Source of the DNA: Deinococcus arcticus
GTDB lineage: Bacteria > Deinococcota > Deinococci > Deinococcales > Deinococcaceae
Assembly: GCF_003028415.1 (NCBI RefSeq)
Contig: NZ_PYSV01000037.1
Coordinates: 1-11,822, forward strand
DNA: 11,822 nucleotides
Direction: 5' to 3'
In this document: one piece after another, positions 1-7,110 of the stretch
Layout of the letters: each line of letters opens with the position of its first letter
Position numbering within the stretch: the first letter of the stretch is position 1
Notes under the pieces: generated by a model
What the model saw: the letters and a program-made list of their open reading frames with translations, nothing else
Told to the model about the DNA's origin: nothing
Database searches by the model: none
Made by a program: the position numbers and the translations under genes

Positions 1-1
1 G

Positions 2-145
2 GCTCATGGCCGCAAGGCGTTGAGCCTGGTCACCGCTGGTTGGGAGTGCCTCGCACACGCACTCCGGTGGGCTCGTCCAGCACGAGTGACCTTTGTCAAC
101 CTCTTCACGACTGGTTTTTCAGCTCCTAGCGCCCCTGGAGGCTAA
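2..145 (+). CDS. C-terminal end of a transposase (IS4-like), cut by the window edge
   Basis: Frame 2 is open from the first base to a TAA at 143-145 and encodes 47 residues beginning AHGRKALSLVTAGWE and continuing through RPARVTFVNLFTTGF. The HGRKALSL...GWE stretch and the short aromatic tail resemble the C-terminal ends of IS4-type DDE transposases that I associate with Deinococcus; this is pattern memory, not a search. The catalytic residues would lie upstream, outside the window. The reading frame runs 20 bases into the 3' end of the convergent nuclease gene (stop at 126-128), so either the two genes overlap tail to tail or the transposase now ends in non-native sequence. No inverted repeat marking the end of an insertion sequence could be identified. 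It is too short for a firm family call. Confidence 0.5.
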   Translation, partial: AHGRKALSLVTAGWECLAHALRWARPARVTFVNLFTTGFSAPSAPGG

Positions 146-1586
146 GGTGTCCGGTACTGAACTGACGGACATAGACCTGTATACCTTCGGCCGCCGCCGT
201 CATGATCACAGCGGCGTTCAAGCGTAAACCATATGACTTTGCCTGAAGGAACGCTTCACGCCAAGCACGCTCACCGGGCGCTCGATACTTAACTTCCACC
301 AGTGCGCGGACCCGTAGTTCTGGGGCGATGCCAGTGACGCCGATAGCATAGTCCGGGTAGACCCGCTCACCACGGCCCATGCGGACGGGCATCTGCCGTG
401 TCCAGTCCGGTTCACCCATTCCCAGTCGGCGCAGGAGAGGTTCTACTAACTTGACCTCAACGTCACGTTCGTTGGATAGGTCAGCCAGTTTCACCACTTC
501 CGAGACTGGAAAATGTGGCACTGTGGTCGGCACTTCGCCCAGGGAGGCGGCCATCTGAAGGATGCGTTCGTATTCTGCGTGGGTCAGCGCCTTTCCACTG
601 GCCCCTTGCAGTTTGGCTTTAACGTACCTGTTCTCTCGGAGCAAGGGGTCGGCGGCCAAGTCGCGGAAGTGAAGGCGCGGCAGGGGCGTGGGTTGTCCAA
701 TCTGGACCGCGTGCTTGTAGTGGAAGAAGGGGTCCTCATAGGCATCGTCTAGGACTCGCCACAGGGAATGCAAGGAACTCAGTGGACTGCGCACGTACAT
801 CAGGCAGACGTCACCTCGACGCATATCGAGGTTGCCCTGCCACTGCGTTCTGGTTTCTGTGTCACTCGCGTCAAGATCGGCCAGATCGCCATTCGTCACC
901 CCGCCGATCAATAGCCAGGTATTGCGGGGTTCGGGCAATTCCTCCTCTTGCTCCATGGCCACATAGTTGACGGAGAAGTCATACATGAACGCGAGCAGTT
1001 CAGGGAGGGGGAGTTCATTCGCCCTCCTGAATTCCTGGAAGGCGGCGCAGAATGCACCGAAGTAAATCCAGCGTTCGAGTCGCTCTTTTTTGGCGGGGAC
1101 GGGCGGAAGAGCGATCCCGAACTCCTCGGCGATTTTGGGTACGAAGTGGTAATGACCAGTGAAGCCGTAAGGCAGAAAGACGTCTGGATGGGCTAAATGC
1201 AGGCCGAGGCTGAGCAGGGGCAGGTTCACGAACGCGTCACGCAGATCTAAAATGTCGTCTTCTGCATCTGATAAGTGCACTGTTCCGGATTCGATCAGGT
1301 TGGTGAGGAGTGCCCTCACTTCCTCAGGCGTGCTGACCGCAGTGGCGGCAGCAGCAGCCCGGACGGCGTTCACGAAGTCCAGGTCATCTTTGACCATCGG
1401 AATGTGTTCAGGGGCCTGCTCTTCATCGGCAAGAAGGACGATCCAGTCACCCACATTCAAAAACGGATTGAGCAGACCGGAGCGCTCCGCGTAATCCTCC
1501 AAAGACGCGAAATAGTCGGTTGCCTGCGTCCCTTCCAGCGAATCGAGGTACATTTCCCAGACGAAACGGTTGAGTTGCGAGGCCAT
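126..1586 (-). CDS. EVE-like domain fused to a PD-(D/E)xK (HsdR_N-like) nuclease
   Basis: The product has 486 residues and three parts. Residues 1-210 are mostly helical and I do not recognise the family; a motif around 137-141 (FLPYG) and repeated aromatic-Arg patterns (EFRRANEL, LLAFMYDF) look conserved in type. Residues 222-325 resemble an EVE/PUA fold: NTWLLIGG, then WQGN (248-252), RRGDVCLMYV (256-265), HSLWRVLDD and DPFFHY. EVE domains are thought to bind modified bases. Residues 370-475 resemble the N-terminal nuclease domain of Type I HsdR: VKLVEPLLRRLG, P411-D412, ALVEVK with E431-x-K433, and the QAKSY motif at 448-452 seen in this nuclease subgroup. All expected catalytic positions are present, so it should be an active DNA endonuclease, possibly modification-dependent. 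The ATG at 1584-1586 has no good Shine-Dalgarno site but follows a TAnnnT hexamer. The gene diverges from the helicase operon. Confidence 0.8.
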   Translation of the reverse strand: MASQLNRFVWEMYLDSLEGTQATDYFASLEDYAERSGLLNPFLNVGDWIVLLADEEQAPEHIPMVKDDLDFVNAVRAAAAATAVSTPEEVRALLTNLIESGTVHLSDAEDDILDLRDAFVNLPLLSLGLHLAHPDVFLPYGFTGHYHFVPKIAEEFGIALPPVPAKKERLERWIYFGAFCAAFQEFRRANELPLPELLAFMYDFSVNYVAMEQEEELPEPRNTWLLIGGVTNGDLADLDASDTETRTQWQGNLDMRRGDVCLMYVRSPLSSLHSLWRVLDDAYEDPFFHYKHAVQIGQPTPLPRLHFRDLAADPLLRENRYVKAKLQGASGKALTHAEYERILQMAASLGEVPTTVPHFPVSEVVKLADLSNERDVEVKLVEPLLRRLGMGEPDWTRQMPVRMGRGERVYPDYAIGVTGIAPELRVRALVEVKYRAPGERAWREAFLQAKSYGLRLNAAVIMTAAAEGIQVYVRQFSTGHLSLQGR

Positions 1587-1592
1587 AAATCC

Positions 1593-1598
1593 AGCGTA
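1593..1598 (-). promoter_or_regulatory. Possible -10 element giving a leaderless EVE-nuclease mRNA
   Basis: Read on the minus strand this is TACGCT, matching TAnnnT, followed by six bases and then the ATG of the nuclease gene. That spacing would place the transcription start at or next to the A of the ATG. No convincing -35 hexamer is visible 16-19 bases upstream and no Shine-Dalgarno site precedes the ATG. Leaderless mRNAs with such a motif are common in Deinococcus. The call is weak because TAnnnT is a loose pattern. Confidence 0.3.
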
Positions 1599-1668
1599 GG
1601 TGATCGGCAGAGCCCACCATGCTCCACCTGAGGCACCAACAGGGGCACTTTGAACCCAGACCGGTCGG

Positions 1669-1749
1669 ACTGACAGTCAGGGCCTGCCCATCCACTGACC
1701 TGTCTTGCACAAACGCGGCGAATGGAGATCGCCCGGTGCTTTGACTGAC
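1669..1749 (+). repeat. Three ACTGAC direct repeats spaced 25 and 50 bases; candidate operator
   Basis: ACTGAC occurs at 1669-1674, 1694-1699 and 1744-1749. The start-to-start spacings are 25 and 50 bases. The first copy lies within the palindrome CTGACAGTCAG, and the third is followed by a GTCA at 1757-1760 in inverted orientation. Regular spacing in a divergent promoter region suggests binding sites for a regulator, but six-base repeats are short and this may be chance. Confidence 0.25.
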
Positions 1750-1789
1750 ATGAAGCGTCATTTGAGCCTCCTGGCAACGAACTGCCTGC

Positions 1790-1795
1790 CATACT
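1790..1795 (+). promoter_or_regulatory. Possible -10 element for the helicase operon
   Basis: CATACT matches four of six positions of TATAAT and ends nine bases before the GTG start at 1805. Transcription would then begin within a few bases of the start codon, giving a leaderless or nearly leaderless mRNA. This fits the absence of any purine-rich Shine-Dalgarno site in front of the GTG. The nearest -35-like sequence, TTGAGC at 1762-1767, is 22 bases away, which is too far. Confidence 0.25.
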
Positions 1796-1804
1796 TGCCG
1801 CACA

Positions 1805-4672
1805 GTGATCTCGTTCCAGCACAGTAAACTGTTCGCCTACGAACTCAATCGCAGGCGCGGTTCGGATGAAGACGACCAGTTCGCCGGAGCCCTGGTCGAT
1901 GCCCAGGTGGACGTGAACCCACACCAGGTGGACGCCGCACTGTTTGCCGTACAAAACCCCATCTCCGGGGGCGCCCTGCTGGCCGATGAGGTCGGTCTGG
2001 GCAAGACCATCGAGGCGGGCCTTGTAATCTCGCAGAAGTGGGCCGAGCACCGCAGGCGCATCCTGATCGTCGTTCCTGCCAACCTGCGCAAGCAGTGGCA
2101 GGTGGAACTGACCGAGAAATTCTTCCTGCCGGTCGAGATCATCGAGAGCGCGTCCTTCAACGCTGCTGTGAAAGGCGGAACGGCAAACCCGTTCATGACC
2201 GACCGCATCCTGATCTGCTCCTACCAGTTCGCTGCCCGGCGCGCCCTGGAAGTGCAGGCAGTGCCGTGGGATCTTGTCGTGCTGGACGAAGCGCACCGCC
2301 TACGCAACGTGTACAAGAGCGGCAGCAAGGTCGCCGGAACGCTGAAAACAGCCCTGTCCGGCAGTCCCAAGCTCCTACTGACGGCGACTCCGCTGCAGAA
2401 CAGTCTGCTGGAACTGTACGGACTTGTCAGCTTGCTCGACGACAAGGTGTTCGGCGACCTGCAGAGTTTCCGCGAGCAGTACAGCAACCTGAGTAACCCG
2501 GCCACCTTCCAGAACCTTAAGAACCGCCTGCAGCCCTTCTGCCACCGCACCCTGAGAAAACAGGTCACGCAGTACGTCAACTACACCCGCAGGCACGTCC
2601 TCGTGGAGGAATTTACCCCACATTACGGGGAGCAGCGCCTCTACGAACAGGTGAGCGAGTTCCTGCAGCGCGAGCACCTGGCCGCGTTGCCGAACAGTCA
2701 GCGCAACCTCATCACCCTGATCCTGCGCAAACTGCTGGCCTCCAGTTCCTTCGCCATTGCCGGGGCACTGGGCACCATTCACGCCCGCGTGCAGCAGGAG
2801 CTGCGGAACCTGCCCGCCTCCGGCACCGTGGATGACGATCTCAGCAGCGACTACGACGCCTACGCCGAAACGGCCGACGAGTGGGAGGACACCCCAGAAC
2901 CCCTCAACGCCAAAGCCCGCGAACAGCTCGGCGAGGAAGCTGCCGAACTTGAACGCCTGTACACCGCCGCACAGGACATCCGGCAGAACGCCAAAGGCGA
3001 GGCGCTCCTCAGTGGACTGCGCCGCGCCTTCACCGAAGCGGAACGTGGCGGCGCCCCTAGAAAAGCCATCATCTTCACTGAATCCCGCCGAACTCAGGAT
3101 TACCTGCTGGGCCTGCTGGAAGACCACGGCTATGAGGGCCGCATCGTCTTGTTCAACGGCACGAACACCGACGAACGCAGCCGCGCCACCTATCAGCAGT
3201 GGCTGAAACGCCACCAGGGCACCGACCGGGTCAGCGGTTCCCGTACGGCCGACATGCGCAGCGCCCTCGTGGACGAGTTCCGTGACCACGCTGAGATCAT
3301 GATCGCCACCGAAGCCGGAGCGGAAGGCATCAACCTGCAATTCTGCGCCCTGGTCGTCAACTACGACCTGCCCTGGAACCCCCAGCGCATCGAGCAGCGC
3401 ATCGGCCGCTGCCACCGCTACGGGCAGAAACACGACGTGGTCGTCCTGAACTTCCTGAACAAGGGCAACGAAGCCGATCAGCGCGTCTACGAACTGCTCA
3501 GCGAAAAATTCAAACTGTTCGAAGGTGTGTTCGGCAGCAGCGATGAGGTCATCGGCGCCCTGAGCAGCGGCGTCGACTTCGAGAAACGCGTCGCAGACAT
3601 CTACCAGAAGTGCCGCACCCCAACCGACATCAAGGCCGCCTTCGATGCTCTCCAGCAGTCGTTGAACACCGAAATCGCAGCCGCCATGACCCGTACCCGC
3701 GCGCAACTCCTGGAGAACTTCGACGAGGAAGTCCACCGCGTCCTCAAGCAACGCCAGGAGAAAAGCACCGAGCAACTCGACCAGTTCTCCCGCTGGCTGA
3801 TGGCCCTCACCCGCGCCGAACTCGGCCTGGACGCCCAGTTCAGCCCGGACAGCGACCGGACCTTCACGCTCTTAAACGACCCAGCCGGACTCGGCCTGCC
3901 CCTCGGCACGTACACCCTGCCGCGCCGCGACCCGCAACTGCGCGACCTGCCCGACCAGCCCAGCACACACCGATACCGCCTGGGCCATCCCCTTGCGCAG
4001 CACCTAATCACACAGGCGCAGGACCGTCCCCTGCCCACCGAACACCTAACCTTCCAGTACGACGGCACCAGCGAACACATCGGAGCGCTGCGGCACATGC
4101 GCGGCCAGAGCGGCTGGCTCAGCGCCGCCCTGTACCGCGTCGAAGCCCTCGGGCAGACCGAAGAGCACCTCCTGCTGAGCGCCCTGACCGACGACGGCGA
4201 GATCCTGGAAACCGATATCGCCCGGAAATTCTTCCGGCTGCCCGCTACACCCAGCCCCACCCACCTGCACCCCCCAACCGAACTGGCCACCCTGCTGGAC
4301 ACCGCGCAGCAGCAGAAACGCGAGGTCATCAACACCCGCAACCTTAAGACCTTCGAGGACGCCGCCCAGCGCATCGACGCTTGGAGCGAGGACCTGAAAG
4401 TCGGCCTGGAACGCGACATTAAGAACCTGGACCTCGAGATCAAACAGGCGCGGCGCACCGCCGCCGTCGCCGCCACCCTGCAGGCCAAACTGGACGCCCA
4501 GAAGCATGTCCAGGAACTTGAAAAGGAACGCACCCGCAAACGCCGCACCCTGTTCGATGAGCAGGACCGCATCGACGAGAAACGCCAGGAACTCATCAAT
4601 CAACTGGCCAAGAAACTCGAAGAGCACGAGATTCTCACGCCCCTGTTCACCATTCAATGGAGCCTGATATGA
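1805..4672 (+). CDS. SNF2/RapA-type helicase-like ATPase
   Basis: The 955-residue product is a superfamily 2 SNF2 translocase. Motif I is DEVGLGKT (61-68), motif II DEAH (161-164), motif III TATP (193-196), and the C-terminal RecA lobe carries ATEAGAEGINLQ and motif VI QRIGRCHRYGQ (531-541). The NPHQVDAALFA block just before motif I is the Q-like motif of the RapA/HepA branch. Residues 852-945 form a long charged coiled coil, ending near LFTIQW. I see no nuclease, methyltransferase or HNH motif, so it is probably a DNA translocase or remodeller serving a partner. The GTG at 1805 is the first possible start: an in-frame TGA lies at 1763 with no ATG, GTG or TTG between. DrmD of class 1 DISARM is a SNF2 protein too, but the DrmA, DrmB and DrmC partners are missing. 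Its exact role is unknown. Confidence 0.88.
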   Translation: MISFQHSKLFAYELNRRRGSDEDDQFAGALVDAQVDVNPHQVDAALFAVQNPISGGALLADEVGLGKTIEAGLVISQKWAEHRRRILIVVPANLRKQWQVELTEKFFLPVEIIESASFNAAVKGGTANPFMTDRILICSYQFAARRALEVQAVPWDLVVLDEAHRLRNVYKSGSKVAGTLKTALSGSPKLLLTATPLQNSLLELYGLVSLLDDKVFGDLQSFREQYSNLSNPATFQNLKNRLQPFCHRTLRKQVTQYVNYTRRHVLVEEFTPHYGEQRLYEQVSEFLQREHLAALPNSQRNLITLILRKLLASSSFAIAGALGTIHARVQQELRNLPASGTVDDDLSSDYDAYAETADEWEDTPEPLNAKAREQLGEEAAELERLYTAAQDIRQNAKGEALLSGLRRAFTEAERGGAPRKAIIFTESRRTQDYLLGLLEDHGYEGRIVLFNGTNTDERSRATYQQWLKRHQGTDRVSGSRTADMRSALVDEFRDHAEIMIATEAGAEGINLQFCALVVNYDLPWNPQRIEQRIGRCHRYGQKHDVVVLNFLNKGNEADQRVYELLSEKFKLFEGVFGSSDEVIGALSSGVDFEKRVADIYQKCRTPTDIKAAFDALQQSLNTEIAAAMTRTRAQLLENFDEEVHRVLKQRQEKSTEQLDQFSRWLMALTRAELGLDAQFSPDSDRTFTLLNDPAGLGLPLGTYTLPRRDPQLRDLPDQPSTHRYRLGHPLAQHLITQAQDRPLPTEHLTFQYDGTSEHIGALRHMRGQSGWLSAALYRVEALGQTEEHLLLSALTDDGEILETDIARKFFRLPATPSPTHLHPPTELATLLDTAQQQKREVINTRNLKTFEDAAQRIDAWSEDLKVGLERDIKNLDLEIKQARRTAAVAATLQAKLDAQKHVQELEKERTRKRRTLFDEQDRIDEKRQELINQLAKKLEEHEILTPLFTIQWSLI
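4659..4662 (+). promoter_or_regulatory. Ribosome binding site that decides the start of the small gene
   Basis: GGAG lies six bases before the ATG at 4669. The other in-frame ATG, at 4657, is preceded by pyrimidine-rich sequence with no Shine-Dalgarno site. This favours 4669, whose ATG overlaps the helicase stop as ATGA. Confidence 0.55.
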
Positions 4673-4878
4673 CCGACCGCGCCCCAGCCCCAGCGCTCAC
4701 TCCCAGTCAGGAACTCGCCCAGAAAGTCACCCATGTTTTCCAGGAACAGACACTCATTCGCCCGGCAGACCAGCAGCGCCTGCACACCGGACTGACGGGC
4801 GGCACCCTGAGCGCCGAGGACTGGATCGCCCTGGCCGAAAACGCCCTTGCAGCCGAGCAGAGCGGGGAGCGGCGCTGA
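4669..4878 (+). CDS. Small acidic protein of unknown function, 69 residues
   Basis: I do not recognise this protein. From the ATG at 4669 it has 69 residues (73 if the ATG at 4657 is used). The first ten are Ala/Pro-rich (TDRAPAPALT); the rest looks like two or three amphipathic helices, SQELAQKVTHVFQEQ, then a loop with GLTGG, then SAEDWIALAENALAAEQ. Counting residues gives about nine acidic against six basic. There is no signal peptide, membrane segment, cysteine or enzyme motif. It overlaps the helicase stop and the ATPase start, so its dosage is tied to both. Candidate roles are an adaptor between the SNF2 motor and the ATPase, or a modulator of the HEPN activity encoded next. Codon use matches its neighbours, which supports a real gene rather than a chance reading frame. 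Confidence 0.7.
   Translation: MTDRAPAPALTPSQELAQKVTHVFQEQTLIRPADQQRLHTGLTGGTLSAEDWIALAENALAAEQSGERR
4864..4869 (+). promoter_or_regulatory. Ribosome binding site of the HEPN-ATPase gene
   Basis: GGGGAG lies eight bases before the ATG at 4878, inside the last codons of the small gene. It supports this start and allows re-initiation by ribosomes finishing the small gene at TGATG. Confidence 0.6.
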
Positions 4879-7103
4879 TGCCCCGCATTCAACAGGTCAC
4901 CATGCGGAACTTTAGGGGTGCCGCTGCCAGCAGCGACATCACCTTCGCCCGGAAACCCCTGATCCTGATCTTCGGTGAGAACGGCACTGGAAAATCCACC
5001 ATCGTGGACGCCATCGACCTCGTCTGCAATGAGGGCTACGGCACGGTCGGCGAACGCAGCAGCACCACCCGCAAGGACCACCTACCCACCATCGGCGCCC
5101 GCCCCGCACAGGTTGAGGTGCAGATCGAGTTCGACTCCGGCACCTGGACCGGCACGCTGAACGCCGCCGGAAAAGCCCAGATCAGCCCCGACCACCTGAG
5201 GCCTGCCGTGCGCGTCTTGCGCCGCCGCTCCCTGCTGAAACTTACCGAGGACACCCCAGGTGACCGTTACAAGCAACTTCAGAGCCTGATCGACGTGACC
5301 CAGGTGGAACGCAGCGAAACACAACTCAAGGAAGCCGCCCAGGAAGTCAACCGCAGGCTGACCGACGCCACCACCACCATCAACCATGTGCAGTCGCTCC
5401 TGAACGATCTATGGGATATCGAAAATCGACCCGGGACGTCCTCCGTCAACTGGGCGCAGGAACGAACAGCGATAGATGAAAACACCCTGCGTGAACACAT
5501 CCGCGCAGACCAGAAACGCCTGAAACACCTGCGCCGCCTGCATGCCGCGCAGGAACACCACACCCACACCACCCAGAAATTCCAGGGGGCACAACAGGAA
5601 CTCGACCTCCTGGAAACCCAGCTGCGAGACCAGGGTCAGACCCTGCACGTCGACCTGATCCACCTGCTGGAACTCACGCAGGCGTACCTGACGCACACCC
5701 AATCCGATCAGTGCCCTACCTGCCAGCAACCCATCAACCTGTCCCGCCTGAAACAGGACATCCAAGAACGCTTGAACGACGCCACGCACCTAAACAACCT
5801 AAACACCCGGCGGTACGCTGCCCAGCATAACCTCGACAGCGCCCGGCACGCCTGGACCGCCGCGCAAACGGAACTGATCGCCGCGCAAACCCAGGCCCAG
5901 CAGACCACCACCACCCTCCAGGAAGTACAGGACACCGACAGTCGCCTGTTCTTGAACCAGACGAATCTGGAAAATCACCGCGCAATACGCATCGCCCTAG
6001 ACGATCTGTCCGAAGCCACTGCCAGCGCCCACCACCTAGAACGCACCCTGGCCCGCCTGAACATCATGCAGAGCACCCTGCGCCAGACCCGGCTGGACTT
6101 CACGCAGGCGATCTTCGATCAGGTTTCTGCCGAAACCCAGCGGCTGTACCAGCGCATCCACCCCAGCGAACCCATCGGCCTGAGCGGCATTCAACTCGAC
6201 CCCAACAGAACCGCCAGCCTGCACCAGAAAGCCTCTTTCCACGGACACGACGACATCGCCCCACAGGGCTTCTACAGCGAAGCGCACCTGGACACCCTGG
6301 GCTTCTGCTTCTGGTTGGCCGTGATCAAACACACCACCCCAGGCGCCATCATCGTCCTAGACGACGTCTTCACCAGCGTCGACGCCGCCCACCTGAACCG
6401 CATCGACCAGATGCTCCTGGACGAAGCCACAAGCGGCACCCTCTCACAGATCATCGTCATCACCCACTACCGGGGCTGGCTCGACAAACTCAGGTACGAA
6501 CTCCCCGAGAAACACGTCGACGTACACGAACTCGGCACCTGGACCCTCGCGCACGGCATCAGCGTCCGCCATGTCATCCCCAACACCACCGAACTCCGCA
6601 CCCTGAGCGGAGCCCCCTTTCTAGACCGGCAGGCCGTCGCCAGCAAAGCAGGCGTCCTCCTCGAAGCCATGCTCGACCACCTGACTCTCGCGTTCAACCT
6701 CAGCCTCCCTAGACACCCGCAGAACAAATACACTCTGGATCCCTTGCTCACCGCCGTCACAAAAGAAGCCCGCACATGGCACACCACGCGCCCCGGATAC
6801 CCCCCACAACCTTGGCTTCCTACCCTGGACCGCCTGAAAGCCCTGACATTCATCCGCAACGAAGTCGGCGCGCACTTTAACCTGACCAGCGCCGACATCA
6901 CTGACCACGACATCCGCGAATTCGCATCCGCCACCCTGGCCCTGGCCGACCTGATCCTCTGCCCCACTTGCGGCAGACGCACCTACACCAGAACAATCGC
7001 CCGAAACACTCTGCCCGGCACCTGCGGCGGCACCTGCAAACAGACGCACCTGACCCCTACCTCTCCCACTACAGTCCCCACACCCGCACCTGCGGGACAA
7101 TAG
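4878..7103 (+). CDS. SMC/RloC-like ATPase with zinc-hook CxxC and C-terminal HEPN RNase motif
   Basis: The 741-residue product has an ABC/SMC-type head. Walker A is GENGTGKST (33-41), the signature is SEAHLDTLG (467-475), Walker B IIVLDD with D495 and D496, the D-loop SVD (500-502) and the H-loop H530. The head is split by a short coiled coil (about 205-360) whose middle holds CPTC (C279, C282), as in Rad50 and RloC zinc hooks. After the head, a helical region (about 585-695) contains R660-N-E-V-G-A-H666, which fits the HEPN RNase motif Rx4-6H with the usual Asn after Arg. C695, C698, C716 and C720 form a likely zinc site. The layout resembles RloC, an R-M-linked tRNA anticodon nuclease of similar size, although RloC has a different catalytic triad. 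I infer an ATP-gated RNase triggered by DNA damage or failed restriction. Lies between the small gene and Mod, overlapping the former by one base. Confidence 0.82.
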   Translation: MPRIQQVTMRNFRGAAASSDITFARKPLILIFGENGTGKSTIVDAIDLVCNEGYGTVGERSSTTRKDHLPTIGARPAQVEVQIEFDSGTWTGTLNAAGKAQISPDHLRPAVRVLRRRSLLKLTEDTPGDRYKQLQSLIDVTQVERSETQLKEAAQEVNRRLTDATTTINHVQSLLNDLWDIENRPGTSSVNWAQERTAIDENTLREHIRADQKRLKHLRRLHAAQEHHTHTTQKFQGAQQELDLLETQLRDQGQTLHVDLIHLLELTQAYLTHTQSDQCPTCQQPINLSRLKQDIQERLNDATHLNNLNTRRYAAQHNLDSARHAWTAAQTELIAAQTQAQQTTTTLQEVQDTDSRLFLNQTNLENHRAIRIALDDLSEATASAHHLERTLARLNIMQSTLRQTRLDFTQAIFDQVSAETQRLYQRIHPSEPIGLSGIQLDPNRTASLHQKASFHGHDDIAPQGFYSEAHLDTLGFCFWLAVIKHTTPGAIIVLDDVFTSVDAAHLNRIDQMLLDEATSGTLSQIIVITHYRGWLDKLRYELPEKHVDVHELGTWTLAHGISVRHVIPNTTELRTLSGAPFLDRQAVASKAGVLLEAMLDHLTLAFNLSLPRHPQNKYTLDPLLTAVTKEARTWHTTRPGYPPQPWLPTLDRLKALTFIRNEVGAHFNLTSADITDHDIREFASATLALADLILCPTCGRRTYTRTIARNTLPGTCGGTCKQTHLTPTSPTTVPTPAPAGQ

Positions 7104-7110
7104 GAAGCTC

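Larger units (their letters stand above)
1587..1804. promoter_or_regulatory. Divergent intergenic control region
   Basis: These 218 bases separate the start codons of the divergent nuclease and helicase genes, so both promoters must lie here or overlap it. It holds a perfect 8-base palindrome GACCGGTC (1659-1666), an 11-base palindrome CTGACAGTCAG (1670-1680), three copies of ACTGAC on the + strand (1669, 1694 and 1744), and a TTGACT at 1741-1746 that resembles a -35 box but has no -10 at the right distance. I see no small gene, tRNA or riboswitch-like fold in it. No regulator gene lies in the window. Confidence 0.55.

Noticed and set aside
1457..2296. Minus-strand frame of 279 codons spanning the divergent intergenic region
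   Set aside because: It covers the starts of two confidently assigned genes in another frame and has low-complexity translation with no domain; the intergenic region is better read as promoter sequence.
2375..3775. Long minus-strand open frame (466 codons) opposite the SNF2 gene
   Set aside because: It is antisense to well-conserved helicase motifs, including the TATP and QRIGRCHRYGQ blocks, and its Val/Ala/Gly-rich translation is typical of shadow frames.
4878..7103. ATPase as a true RloC
   Set aside because: Size, zinc hook and head are similar, but the RloC/PrrC catalytic triad spacing (Arg, Glu and a distant His) is not what is seen; the compact RNxxxxH and the four-cysteine tail point to a related but separate group.
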